A stretch of 64,000 bases of DNA from Chinchilla lanigera (GCF_000276665.1 NW_004955423.1:7304239-7368238), one strand, 5' to 3'. Shown: positions 34,036-44,538, counted from the stretch's first letter. Translations and numbers: made by a program. The notes: a model not told the origin generated them from the sequence alone.

Positions 34036-34197
34036 CTTACATTCCCAGCCTTTTTATTTTACTTTTTTAAAATTTGAGACAAGGTATCACTAAATTGCTA
34101 AATTTTCCAATTTGGGCTTCAACTGATGAGCCTCCTGCCTCTGCCTCTGCCTCTGCCTTTGCTTCTGCCTCTGCCTCTGCCTCTGCCTCTCAGAGTA
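34036..34197 (-). mobile_element. B1-dID fused SINE with internal hexamer expansion
   Basis: Reverse element: a short dID end (TTACATTCCCAGCC), linker, then B1 (AAATTTGAGACAAGGTATCAC, AACTGATGAGCCTCCTGCC). The CCTGCCTCAGCCTC stretch of B1 is replaced by repeated CTGCCT, and the B1 5' end is lost beyond it, next to an LTR. Confidence 0.7.
34132..34190 (+). repeat. (CTGCCT)n hexanucleotide repeat inside B1
   Basis: About nine CTGCCT units with two variant units (TTTGCTT). It starts exactly where B1 has CCTCCTGCCTCAGCCTCC, so it arose by slippage from the SINE body. Confidence 0.9.
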
Positions 34198-34563
34198 TGT
34201 TGCTGTAATTTGGATAATGTCCCTGAGAGATCTGTGTATTAAAAACTTGGTGCTTAGCTGGTGGCACTATTGAGAAGTGGTAGAACCTTTAAGAAGAGGG
34301 GCCTAGTGGGAGGTCTTTATGTCACTGAGGGTGTGCCCTTGAAGGGGATCATGAGACCTCAGTGCCTTGTTTCCTTTTTTTCCTCTTCTTGGCCATGAGG
34401 TGAATGGTTTTGCTCAGCTGTGTGATCCTTTTGTGATGTGCTACCCTGCTACAGGCCCAAAAGCAATGAAGGGAACTGATCTCCGAAACTGCAAGCCAAA
34501 ATAAATCTTTTCACCTTAAAATTTGATTTTCTCAGACATTTTTTATAATAATGGAAAGCTAAC
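34198..34563 (+). mobile_element. MaLR LTR (ORR1/MLT1-like), solo
   Basis: GTAATTTGGATAATGTCCC starts it. GGTGGCACTATTGAGAAGTGG, AGAGGGGCCTAGTGGGAGGTC, AAGCCAAAATAAATCTTTTC (polyadenylation signal) and TTTCTCAGACATTTTTTATAA follow, ending GGAAAGCTAACA. It closely parallels the LTR at 5651-6034. Confidence 0.85.
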
Positions 34564-34819
34564 ACTCTTTGATTTATATTATCATAGAGGAAAGAATTTT
34601 CTACAAACATAAACAATTTTATAGAGTTAGAAAAGAGATAGGCCTTCAATCAATTAGTAATAATAAGTCAACAATTATTACACATTACTCACATGAGAAT
34701 GTCAATCAAATGGCCCTAGCATCTTCAAAAGTTTACCCCATTATCTTTTTTAATTATCTACAAGTTTAGAATCATTTTTCTGAATACTATAAGAATTTTA
34801 TGTGATTTATAAGTATGTA

Positions 34820-34966
34820 GCTGGGTGTGGTAGCACACACCTGTAATCCCAGCACTTGGGAGGCTGTGGCAGGAGGATTGCCAAGAGTTTGAGACCAACC
34901 TGAGCTACATAGTGCACTCAAAGCCAGCATGAACTACATAGTGAGACCCTTTCTCAAAAAAAAAAG
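34820..34966 (+). mobile_element. B1 SINE
   Basis: Forward B1: GCTGGGTGTGGTAGCACACA, CCTGTAATCCCAGCACTTGG, duplicated GAGCTACATAGTGCACTCAA / GAACTACATAGTGAGACCC, poly-A tail. Confidence 0.95.
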
Positions 34967-35349
34967 TAACCTATGAGCTGATAATTACAACATTCGCAGT
35001 TGTAGATTAGTAAGTTGTGAAAAGTTTGTGTGCTTGCATGTGTTTTAAACTTTACTTATTTGAGACCAATTTTGAAGACACTTGTAAAAATAAAAACTTG
35101 CACAAAACTTGCCCTATCATGAGAGGGGTTTTGCTTTTACTATTTTAATTTTTATTAAGTGGTCTAGTATTTTGGTGAAATTATTCCGAAATTCATCTGG
35201 AAGCTGGTTACAGATATATTTTGTAAAGATTTTTCTCACTGGCAAAGAATTACAGAAAATGGATTATTCTACATTCACTGGGATTTTAAAAAATTGTTAG
35301 TTATTGATTGTTCAAACTGTTATAGACAGCTCAGTTAGGTAGAAATATT
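34967..35349. other. Unassigned AT-rich sequence
   Basis: No repeat or exon was recognised. Confidence 0.4.
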
Positions 35350-35945
35350 CTAGGCAGTCAGGCAGGGTGAGGCCCTCAAGGAGCCAGTGCAGATGCATTG
35401 CAACTGTGGGGAGAGAGACACCTCCCCTGAGGGCCAGACCTCAAGGCGGAAGATGAAACGAATGCACCCACATACTTCCCCTAAGGATAAACAACAGTGA
35501 TGATATTCCACATAGGTATCCATCACCTTGGAAAAGCCAGGCAAATCTACTGATCCACCCACTCCAGGAAAAGCCCCTGTTCTGTTTCATGCCTGCTTGC
35601 TACTACGTGATTTGTTTCCCGATTTGATCCCCACTTAATCAATATTACCTGAACAATTATGCTTATAATCTTATTGGTAGACCATAGTTTGGTCCCACCT
35701 CATGCCTACCTTGTGATTTCCCATTTTACCCCACTTTGGACCTGCCTCACTTCGTGGTTTTGCTCTATAAAAATCCCTAGAAAAGGCAAGGTCCTCAGTC
35801 ACCTGCTTAAGACCCCTTCTGTCTCTCTCTTAAGACAGAAGCTTTCTTTCCCCAGTAAATATATTCTGCTCTTAACCTCCTTTGTTCCTAGAATTCACTC
35901 TTTAATTTTAGAGAAAGCAAACTCGTACCAGGTATCGAGCAGTTT
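35350..35945 (+). mobile_element. LTR-like segment, probably ERV class I
   Basis: It has LTR architecture: a U3-like part with TGCTACTACGTGATTTGTTTC, a TATA-box-like CTCTATAAAAATCCC (35763), then CAGTAAATATATTCTGC as a likely polyadenylation region and a C/T-rich U5-like end. This is gammaretrovirus-type layout. Exact ends and TSD are not resolved. The 157-codon frame starting at 35659 is a by-product of this LTR. Confidence 0.5.
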
Positions 35946-36096
35946 GGGAGTTTCTTTCCCCTTTATGAAAACAAACTCCACGGTGGCCTTTAAAAAAGAA
36001 AATGAAGAAATAAAAGAACATGGATCACCATCCTCTGAAATGTATACTTTTTTGTTTTTATCTTTAAAAAATCTGAATGAACAGTGTTTAAGACCA

Positions 36097-36193
36097 CAGT
36101 ATCATATCCTCAGTGACAGAGTGCTTACCTAGCACATGTGAGGCTCTGGGATTCATCCCCAGCCTTATCAAAAGAAAAAAAGGAAAGAAGAAA

Positions 36194-36241
<48 letters not shown>

Positions 36242-36244
36242 CAA

Positions 36245-36300
<56 letters not shown>

Positions 36301-36325
36301 AAAGAGAAAAACAAAGAAAGAAAGG
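36097..36325 (+). mobile_element. ID SINE, 5'-truncated, with giant (GAAA)n tail
   Basis: CTCAGTGACAGAGTGCTTACC, GCACATGTGAGGCTCTGGG and ATTCATCCCCAGCC form an ID body of the older CCCCAGC type. It continues into about 120 bases of GAAA/AAAG tetramers (36180-36310). Confidence 0.85.
36180..36310 (+). repeat. (GAAA)n microsatellite
   Basis: About 28 GAAA units with a single ACAA interruption near 36241. It grew from the A-tail of the ID element just upstream. Confidence 0.97.
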
Positions 36326-36429
36326 CCACAATATCCCTTTCTTTCTCATGTCAAATTGGGATCAATGGTGGTAAAAGATGAAAAAAATCCATTTCTTCCT
36401 TCCTCTTGTACTTTGTTAGACAGCCTGAA

Positions 36430-37455
36430 GGCTATCTCATTATTAGCTAATAAAACCCATCTGCCAGTGCCACTTCTTGTTAAACACTCACTTTGAAAGT
36501 TTGGGAATGGTGAGGAGCACACCCCCGTTCCCTGCTCTCTGACACTGGCAATTTAGAGTGGAACATCTTTGCATGTTATCAGGAATTAAACAGAGGAAGT
36601 TTGAAAGTTTTCGTCGCCCTAGTTCAAACAGGCCCTTCTTTTCCCTGATAGCTCTGAGAGCCAGTAACCCCTGAAAGCTGGCAGTGGACGGGAGCATTGG
36701 CTCTTTGTAAATTGAATGACCCGATTTTTATCTCTAGTTGGATTCCAGGAGGAAGCATGATGTCATTTCAACCACTGGCCAGAAAACTTCTTGCTTAATG
36801 AGCACTTTGAGCTTCCTGGCAGTCAAGAAGGCCTTTGTCTACTGTGCTTAGCAGCAGGGGTCAAAGAGCCTTCTTTTCTGGCTCTTCAGAACAAAGGGAC
36901 AGGATCGCTAGCTGGCTCTTGTCTGTGACTAAGTCTGACAATAGCAGACAGACAAATAACAGCCGACTCCCAAAAGGTTAGGAAGCCTAGCAGGTCAGGA
37001 GGCCGGGAGACGCGCTGAAATGCCATCAAAGACGGGCCTTCTGCCTCCTCACTATGGTGTGGGAGTCATCCCTGTCTGACTCCAAGTGGGGGCTGAATTT
37101 CAGTCAGGCGTCCTGTGACATACACGTGCCCCTCTTCTACCCGCAGCACCTGCCAGCTCCTGCCCCCAGCCCCAGGCTTCCCTCAGCTGTTGGAGCAGGT
37201 GCTTTGGATGGCCTCCACCCACTGGCAGCTGTTGGGATCTGCGCTGAGGGTGGAAACCAATCTCTAACTCTGGTTACTCACGGCTGAGGGTGAAACCAGG
37301 AATATAAGAGAAAAAGTGCTGTGGGCTGATGTCTACTTGTGGCGCATAGTAAACTAGATCTTACGCAAAAGAGGTCATGTACTGAAGGAAACAAAGTGAA
37401 ATCCATTCTTTAAATAGTGTTAACCCCTCTGATAATTTTCCTTTGTAGAAAGCAG
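36430..37455. other. Repeat-poor block
   Basis: About 1 kb with no recognisable transposon, GC-richer in its second half (37000-37280). Open frames of up to 77 codons show no domain. It is a candidate for single-copy or conserved sequence but carries no visible gene. Confidence 0.4.
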
Positions 37456-37462
37456 CTTTGTT

Positions 37463-37645
37463 GCCAGGTGTGATGGAAGGTGCATATAATCCCAGCTATG
37501 TACTGAGGCAGAAGGATCTCAAGTTTGAGGCAACCTGGTCAGACGCTATCTCAAAATCAAAATAGGTAGGAATGGCTCAGTGGTAAGAGTGCTTACTTAC
37601 CATGAGCAAGGCCCTTGGTTCAATCCTTAGTAACACACACACACA
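37463..37645 (+). mobile_element. B1-dID fused SINE
   Basis: A forward B1 half (GCCAGGTGTGATGGAAGGTG, AATCCCAGCTATGTACTGAG), then an A-rich linker (TCAAAATCAAAATAGG), then a dID half (AATGGCTCAGTGGTAAGAG, CCTTGGTTCAATCCTTAGT), ending in (AC)n. Confidence 0.8.
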
Positions 37646-37715
37646 AGCAACTTTATTGAGGTGTAGTTTCTGTGCCACGAAATGCACATGGTTAAAGTGT
37701 ACAGTTTGAGAAATC

Positions 37716-37866
37716 CTTTTTGTCTTTCTGAGAAAAGGTTTTGCTACCCAGTTCAGGCTGGCCTTGAATTCACTTTGTAGCCCAGGCTGGCCTGAAACTC
37801 TCAGTGATCCCACTGCCTCAGCCTCCTGAGTGCTGGGATTACAGGGGTGCAGCACCCCGCCCAGCC
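37716..37866 (-). mobile_element. B1 SINE in L1M
   Basis: Reverse B1: TTTTGTCTTTCTGAGAAAAGG, duplicated TCAGGCTGGCCTTGAATTC / CCCAGGCTGGCCTGAAACTC, CTGCCTCAGCCTCCTGAGTG and the 5'-end complement CCCGCCCAGCC. Confidence 0.93.
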
Positions 37867-38476
37867 GGTTTGGGAAGTTTTGATGTGTGCGTATGCTTGT
37901 GAAAAACCCACTGCCATAATGGTGTGTCAGTGAAGAAAAATGCACAACTTCAGGGTGGGCTTTGATAATGGAAGAGGCTGGCACGTGAGTGTGCATGGGA
38001 GGGTGGACAGGAAATCTCTGTGCTTTTCTTTTAGTCTGGCTGTGGACCACAATTGCTCTAAAAAATAAAATGTATTTTTTAGAAAACACTAATTTACAAA
38101 ATCCATCACCGCAGTCAGGATCGTCTCTCCCAGAAATTGCTTCCTGCTGCTTTGTGATTCCTGCTTTCAGTGGCCTGGGCGGCCCCCTCCCACATTCATC
38201 TTTCCCGGTTACCGATGATCTTGCTCTGCTTTCCATCACCAAAGATGCTTTAGAATTTGCTATAGATTCTGCATAAATGGGGTCCTATGTTATTATGCGC
38301 TCTTCTTTGGAGGGGGCCAGGCTTCTTTTACTAAGCCTATTATCCATACTGTTGTGTTTATCGTTATTTCACTCTCATTGCTGAGTAACTTTGTAGTATA
38401 ATTTCACAGTCTTCTATTTGCGGCTCTACCACAATTTCTCTATTTACCTATTGGTAGACATTTGTAAGACACTATG

Positions 38477-38583
38477 TTTTTGTTTTGTTTTGTTTTTTCT
38501 TTTTTTCCCGGTACCAGGGATCGAACTCATGACCTTGCGCTTGCCAGGCAGGTGCTGTGCCGCTGAGCTAAATCCCCAGCCCC
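38477..38583 (-). mobile_element. ID SINE in L1M, perfect 16-bp TSD
   Basis: Reverse ID (TTCCCGGTACCAGGGATCG, CTTGCCAGGCAGGTGCTG, AATCCCCAGCCCC). TATTGGTAGACATTTG is exactly repeated at 38449-38464 and 38585-38600. Twelve extra bases, TAAGACACTATG, lie between the left TSD and the T-tail. Confidence 0.96.
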
Positions 38584-38888
38584 TTATTGGTAGACATTTG
38601 GATTGTTTTAGTTCTTGATTATTACAAGTAAAGTAATAATGAATATTTGTTTTCAAGTCATTCTATGGACATATACTTTGATATCTTTTGAGTAAATTCT
38701 GAGGAGGGAAATCACTAGGTCAAATAGAGGGAACACCCAGTTGCTTTCCAAAGGGGGTTGGTACCATTTCATATCCTTATCATCACTATATGAGGTTTCC
38801 TGTCCTTCTTCTACAGCTTCACCAACAGTTGGTGTAGTCATTTTTTAATATTAGCCTAATGGCAATGTAGTAGTAGCACACTGTGATT

Positions 38889-39015
38889 TTTCTTTTTGTT
38901 TTTGTTTGTTTGTTTGCTTGTTTTTTTCATTTTTTTGGAGGGGATATCAAGAATCGAACTCAGCACCTCATGCTTACCGGGCAAGTGCAGTGCCACTGAG
39001 CTAAACCCTCGGCCA
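38889..39015 (-). mobile_element. ID SINE in L1M, diverged
   Basis: Reverse ID with a (GTTT)n tail complement, ATCAAGAATCGAACTCAGC, CTTACCGGGCAAGTGCAG and GCTAAACCCTCGGCC. Older than the copy at 38477. Confidence 0.88.
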
Positions 39016-39420
39016 CTCTACACTGTGCTTTTACTTTGCATTTTCCTAATGATTAATATTGGTAAGTATCCTTTCCTGTGCTTATTTTCCATTTGTAGCT
39101 TTTTGGTGAAGATTTTTCTCCTTTCACTGTTTGTATATCTTTTTCTTTAGATCTGTTGTCCATTTTTAAAACTTGGTTATTTATTATCTTATTATTGAGC
39201 ATGAAAGTTCCTTATGTATTCTGGATATAAGTTCTTTATGATATGCTATGCAATATTTCCTCCCAGCTTCTGTCTTGTTCTTCATTTTCTTAACAGTGTC
39301 TTTTGAAGAGCCAACATTCTTAATTTTGAGATGATCTAATCTATGCATTTTTCTGATTATATTTATAAAAGGTTAGAACACCATCTAGGACTCATTATAA
39401 TTTTAAGTGTCTCCACAAAT

Positions 39421-40310
39421 CTATGACTTGATTTTTAAATGTGGCCTAGCAAGCTCTTTCCTGGTCAGATCTCATTATTAAAACATTCAAATAGCTCAAA
39501 GACGTCCAGGTTTCAGCACATACCTACTTACTTCAAGCAGAATTTGACAGAGCAAAAACTGCAGTACCACAAAACAAACTGGACTGAAGCAGAAAGGTAT
39601 GCTGGTGGTATTTTCATAAATGAAACCTAGGGGAGGCTAAAGGCCCTGAATTGGGCTTTTGGTGGATATAAGGCAAGCAGTTTTGTCTTCAGCCACAAAA
39701 TATAATAAAGCTTGCCAAATTAGGCCCAATTCATCCATGACTCAAGGATAAACTATTCAAGTTCTGCCATTAAGGAAGATGAGCTATAACTCTTTACCCA
39801 GTATTGGTTACCTCCACAGTTTAGAGAAAGAAAGAAGAAGAAAACTTCTCTAGGCATCTGCATAGAAAGCCAAAGACTTACTGATAGGTTTTTCCAGTGC
39901 AGAGAGAGGTAAAGCACAATAAAATGCCTGTATTATGGGTTCAGAGAAGACCACAAGGAAAGAGAGAGAGAGACGTACAACTTCTGAGGGCCTGTCATGG
40001 GTCAAAGTTTAAATAGGCCCAGGCTGGAGGACAGGTTTAGGAGGCGGACCGCCTGACATGGTAGACCAGGATTGGGCAGGAGTGTGGGAAAAGGAAACAG
40101 GATATTACAAAAAGGAAAGTAGGAAGTCGTAATTTGACTCAGAGGAAGAAGGGTGGGGCTTAGCACATGACCTCTAGTGGCCAGTGCCACATTGGCTTGG
40201 TGCCATACTTGCTCAGTGCCATATAGCACATGACCTCCAGCGCCATATTGGCTGGATGCCATAGCAACTGGGCAGGAATTACAGTGAGGGGAGAAACCCA
40301 TCACTTACTA
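39421..40310 (+). other. Possible LTR or ERV fragment with internal duplication
   Basis: No family name can be given. Features: AATAAA-type signals (39704 and 39919), a purine-rich stretch (AAAGAGAGAGAGAGA near 39959), and from 40161 an imperfect duplication of TAGCACATGACCT...GCCATA units. This resembles LTR U3 repeats, but no ends or TSD were found. Confidence 0.3.
40161..40264 (+). repeat. Imperfect tandem duplication with GCCATATTGG motifs
   Basis: TAGCACATGACCTCTAGTGG...GTGCCATA (40161-40207) is repeated as TAGCACATGACCTCCAGCG...ATGCCATA (40224-40263). Both contain GCCA(C/T)ATTGGCT, and GCCATA occurs four times. Confidence 0.85.
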
Positions 40311-40384
40311 TTTTAAATTATTTATAATTTAGATAATAAAAGACCATGTTTATAGTCAAATCATAAAATTAGCCATGAACAGTG

Positions 40385-40560
40385 CTAGTACTCAGATTTG
40401 CTAGAGGTGCTTTATCCTGGTATCATACATAACCTCCCATCAACCATGTGGATGGTCCTGGTATTGTCTCATTTCACAGATGAGGAAACGGAGGCCCAGC
40501 AAGGTTAAGAGAGCAGTAAAGCCAGATAGTTCTGTTGATCTTAGGATGTATGTTTTACCT
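40385..40560 (+). mobile_element. MIR SINE
   Basis: TATTGTCTCATTTCACAGATG, AGGAAACGGAGGCCCAGCAA and GGTTAAGAGAGCAGTAAAGCC are the MIR core and 3' landmarks. The 5' part is degraded. Confidence 0.85.
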
Positions 40561-40799
40561 CCTCATCTACTGCCACTTTTTCATGGCACAAATAAAATTG
40601 AACTATTTTACCTCTGTGAATGGTCATTTAGTTCACCATATCTTGTTTAGTTTAGTCTAATCCTTATTTAAATCTAGTCACTTAAATAAGGACTAGAAGG
40701 AGGTGTCATAAGGATGAATATGAGCACATGAATAGACCTATTCTAGGAGAGATGGTGAATACTTCCTGACTAGGGTACAGCCCTTCCTGGGTCCCCACC

Positions 40800-40965
40800 C
40801 CCACCCTTGCACTCTGCACACACTGAGCTGTCCTCTCTGTTCCCTCATTGCCTCCTCAGCATCCCTCATGAGACCTGAGGAGAGGGACTGAGACTTACCA
40901 GTAGTGCTGGTGCCTAGTCAGTTCTTGATATATGTTGACTGATTGAAGGAATGAAAGAATTTCCT
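40800..40965 (+). mobile_element. L2 LINE 3'-end fragment
   Basis: CCTGAGGAGAGGGACTGAGA, GTGCTGGTGCCTAGTCAG and TTGACTGATTGAAGGAATG follow the L2 3' terminus, diverged. Confidence 0.65.
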
Positions 40966-41611
40966 ATTCCAACCCTGATGAAGTGTTTGGTTCTAAATTT
41001 ATATGGCTAAGAAAAACTGACTACTTCATGTAAAAATATCACTCAGCAAACAGGTAACCAAGAACATTACCAGATTAATTAGTCCCTTAGGGAAGTGCTC
41101 AGACTAATTCCAAAGATAGCTCAGAGACCTTTATTCTGGGAAAATGCTATTGTCTTGTTACCAGAATGACTCAGAGCTGCTATGTGTAGACTAAAATTTA
41201 TGGGCTTTCATAGTTAGAACCACAAGGTTATGGGCAGTCCTGCTGAGGAACTTGTACCATAGTTACAGAAGAAAACAAATTGGGAGCTTTGACTTAGGAA
41301 GGCCTTCAGAAGAGTCGTCCTTGTTATACCAGCTGTCTCTTATTGCATGCTTGCCTTCCACCATCATTAATTTACTTAATCGTAAAGTGAGATAGGCAAC
41401 ACTGAGTCACTAACAGTAGAGCAAACTGGCATCATGGGACTTCTGATGGCCATCAAGAGGAGTGCACATGCTTTGTGCAGCATGGCTTTTTCATTATGGA
41501 GAAGAATAGAACACATTTACTCCCAAGTGAGCAATGTAGTAGCATTAACTATATGTGTATTGTTATGCAATAGATCTCTGAAACTATTTAGTTTTGCAAA
41601 AATAGAAACCC

Positions 41612-41717
41612 AGGGCTGGGGATTTAGCTCAGTGGCATAGCACCTGTCTGGCAAGTGCAATGTCGTGAGTTCGATTGCCGGTACTGGAAAAAAAAACAAA
41701 AAAAAAAAGACAAAAAA
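41612..41717 (+). mobile_element. ID SINE in L1M, with TSD
   Basis: Forward ID (GGGCTGGGGATTTAGCTCAG, GAGTTCGATTGCCGGTACTG, A-rich tail). AAAAATAGAAACCC occurs just before it and again after the tail (to about 41734), giving a near-perfect TSD. Confidence 0.95.
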
Positions 41718-42387
41718 GCAAAAAAATAGAAACCCTATATCCAGAAACAACTCACCCTCCCAGCACTCATCAACCACTGTATTACTGTACATTGTTTCTA
41801 AAAGTCTAACTACTCTATATGCCTCTTGTAAGTGGAACCATGTGGTATTTATCCTATCACTGGCCTACTTCACCCCACACGGTGTGTCTGTGTTTAATCC
41901 ATGCTGCAGCATGTGACAGAATCACCTTCCTTCTTAAGGGTAAGCAATACTCCACTAGTATATGTGTATCACATTGCATTTTTTCATTAATCCATCTATG
42001 GATGTTTAGGTTGCTTTTGCCTTTCGACCATGGTAAATTATGCTGCTATGAATATGAGTGTGCAAATTATCTCACTGAGGTCTTGTTTCCAATTCTTTTA
42101 AATATATCCCCCGAACTGACGTTGCTGAATAGAACATGGTAATTCTATTTTCCATTTTTTGAGGAATCACTGTGCTGATTTTCATGGCAGTTGAATCATT
42201 TCACATCCCCACTAACAATGCACAAGGGTTCACTTTCTCCACATCCTTGCTAACACCATGTTAATAGTTGTGTGACAGCTCATTGTAATTTTGATTTGCA
42301 TCTCCCTGGTGATTAGTTTATGAGGTATCTTTTCATACACTTCTTGGCAATTTATATATCTTCTTTTGAGAGATGTCTATGTTTTAG

Positions 42388-42722
42388 TCACTGTGTTTGT
42401 CACTGAGACATGATACCTGACACTCCAAGGAGGAGAGATTCATTTTGGCTTACCTTTACAATCTCTGGTTGCCTAGTCCCGAGGCAGAAGAGTCCACTGG
42501 AGAGGAAAGTGGCTCACATCACAGCCATCATGAAGCAGAGAGAGAAGGGAGGAGCTAGGATAGGACGTATGCCCTTCCAGGTCGCAGTCCCAATGACATA
42601 TCTCTAACCAGGTCCTAGCACCTCATACTAAGTCAGGTGTAGCACCCCTATAATTCAATCACCTTACAATCACCTTTGAGTGCATGAGGCTTCAGAAGGA
42701 TATTCCAGATCCAAACTATAAT
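42388..42722 (-). mobile_element. MaLR LTR inserted in L1M
   Basis: Reverse MaLR LTR: TTTAGTCACTGTGTTTGTCAC at its 3'-end complement and ATATTCCAGATCCAAACTATA at its 5'-end complement. The L1 text on either side joins across it: it stops at AGATGTCTATG and resumes at GTCTGTTCAAATCC. TCTAT/TCTGT may be a decayed 5-bp TSD. Confidence 0.8.
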
Positions 42723-43260
42723 AGTCTGTTCAAATCCTTTGCTTACTTTTAAACTGGATTTTTTCATTGTAGTTGTTGAGTTGAAGGAATTCTTCCTGTA
42801 TTGGCAATGTTAACCTCTCGATTTCAACAAGTGATAATAAGGGCCAAAAACTAGGACCAAATCATCCGTGACTCAGGGGCATACCTTGTCAGATATACGG
42901 TTTGCAGACATTTTTTTTTCTATTCTGCAGGTTGCCTTTTCACTTCAATGACTCTTTGCTGTGCAGAAGTTTTAAAGTCTCACATAGTTCCATTTGTATA
43001 TTTTCATTTGTGTTGTTTATTCTCTAGGGTCAGGTCCAAGAAATCATTGTCAAATCTATGTCATAAAGATTTCCCTTATTTTTTAGTTTCTTCTCTGTTT
43101 TTTTTTTTTTTTTTTAATGGCTATATGTCTTTATTAGATAAACATGAAATTTTTTGTGGGGAGCTGGTCTTCCATTTGCTTTTTGTTTTCATAGAATATC
43201 AAGTGTCTAGAAATTGTCTAAGAATTTCTTATGAGACAAATACACCTCTACCCTCTTAAA

Positions 43261-44437
43261 AAAAAGAGAGAGAAAAAACAGCCTCATTGTGTATATTTCC
43301 CAACAAAATTTTTGGGCCTCCTGACTAGGACTGAAATTTGAAGTTAGGCCATGAGAACCTTTGGCTGTCTTACTGAATTTGCAGGGCTTTTTCCTACCTA
43401 ATACCATTTGCAAAAAGGAAAGACAGGACAATCCTAGATGATTCTGGGAGCAGGCAGGATATTTTACTCAGTGGCACATGACTAAAGAAGGTGTACATGT
43501 GCTCTAAAGGTACCTTCTCAGCAGGTCTGGGGTTTGGACTTCTGGAACTGGGTTCTGAGGGCACGTGGAATGCAAGCTGCCATTGAGCTTTTTACGAGAA
43601 AGGATAGAGATTTCCCGGAAACAGGGGACCACCTCGTCTCTTCCCCAGTTTGGGCCTAGTTGTATCTTTTATGACACAGGTGGGTGTGTTTTTATCACTT
43701 TACTGATCCCAAGGTCATCTGGAGTGTCAATATCACTTCCTGCGCCAGTGGTGTCCCGCCTTGGTGATTCGGAATAAGTGATAAACGGTGGCTGGCAGCT
43801 AGGTGCGTGTGTCTACCAGCACTCAGGCTTTACCTTCTGCAAGCAAGTGGCATGCCTGACAGGACAACAGGCCATTGGTAACTTGGAGAACGGGCTGTGG
43901 CAGCTGTGAAAGGAGGCCTGACAGGGTTGTTGGAGTAGCCATCTGTGCCCTGCTCCCTGTGAGCTCTGGCTGGGGTGTGAGGCTCAGTGTGATGCAGGGG
44001 AGACGAAGCCTCACAGAGACAGTGCTGGGGCAGAATCTGAGACTGCGAGTGAGGAACCCGTGTCCCCACTCATCCTCATCCCCCACTAAGGCGGAGGAGT
44101 GCTGAGAGGGACAGACCAAGGGCTCTGAGGAATGCGATGCCAAGGGCGCTGTTTCCTTCACATGCTCATCCTGAGTGAGGCTGGAAAAATCAAGGACAGG
44201 AAAGAAATCATGGAAAAACTTGGTTTTGAGCACATAAAGCCTTGAAGTAAGGCTAGTTGTTAAAAAGCTTTCTTAATCGTCTATGTCTACCAGTACTGTA
44301 TTAGGGTACTCACATTTGGAGACATTCTGGAATGATTATTAAACAGATGTTTTATGAAAACTGAGAAGAGAAAGCGATACCTCGCTCAGCCAGACTGAAC
44401 ACTTTTAAGTGGTGTCTACTTAAAAGACTGGTTGTCA
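43261..44437. other. Unassigned single-copy-like sequence
   Basis: No repeat was recognised. A 136-codon open frame at 43823-44233 (minus) lies in a GC-richer stretch (43860-44110). Frames of similar length overlap it on both strands, and no domain is visible, so it is not called a gene. Confidence 0.35.
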
Positions 44438-44538
44438 GGGGCTGGGATTTAGCTCAGCAGCACAGCGCCTGCCTGGCAAGCACAAGGTTGTGAGTTCAAT
44501 TCCTGGTACCAGAGAAAAAACAAAACAAAACAAAAAAC
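44438..44538 (+). mobile_element. ID SINE, perfect 15-bp TSD
   Basis: Forward ID (GGGGCTGGGATTTAGCTCAG, CAATTCCTGGTACCAGAG, CAAAA-rich tail). AAAAGACTGGTTGTC is exactly repeated at 44422-44436 and 44539-44553. Confidence 0.96.

Larger units (their letters stand above)
37646..39420 (-). mobile_element. Ancient L1M LINE, fragmented by SINEs
   Basis: Reverse L1M sequence: TTTATTGAGGTGTAGTTTCTG and TTAAAGTGTACAGTTTGAGA (37650-37710), then TTGGTAGACATTTGGATTG, AATTCTGAGGAGGGAAATCAC, CTTTCCAAAGGGGGTTGGTAC and TATTCTGGATATAAGTTC. It covers the 3'UTR and the C-terminal ORF2 region. It is split by a B1 (37716-37866) and two IDs. The stretch 37900-38280 is too diverged to assign with certainty. Confidence 0.72.
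41550..43260 (-). mobile_element. Ancient L1M LINE, interrupted
   Basis: Reverse L1M. TATATGCCTCTTGTAAGTGG, CACTGGCCTACTTCACCCC, CACATCCTTGCTAACACCATG, TTTTGATTTGCATCTCCC, CAAATCCTTTGCTTACTTTT and TTGCTGTGCAGAAGTTTTA appear in the order of an antisense ORF2 C-terminus and 3'UTR. It is broken by an ID (41612-41717) and a MaLR LTR (42388-42722). Very old and non-functional. Confidence 0.82.

Noticed and set aside
35659..36132. 157-codon open frame on the plus strand
   Set aside because: It lies across an LTR-like segment and leads into an ID SINE. No recognisable protein and no plausible gene context.
36180..36310. Regularly repeated units that might suggest a CRISPR-like array
   Set aside because: Pure tetranucleotide microsatellite with no spacers. 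The genome is mammalian.
37577..38242. The longest open frame in the window (221 codons, minus strand)
   Set aside because: It runs through a dID half, a B1 and old L1M sequence. The translation is chimeric antisense SINE/LINE text with no domain, so it is chance.
43823..44233. 136-codon minus-strand frame in a GC-richer region
   Set aside because: Several frames of similar length overlap here on both strands, and no protein feature is visible.
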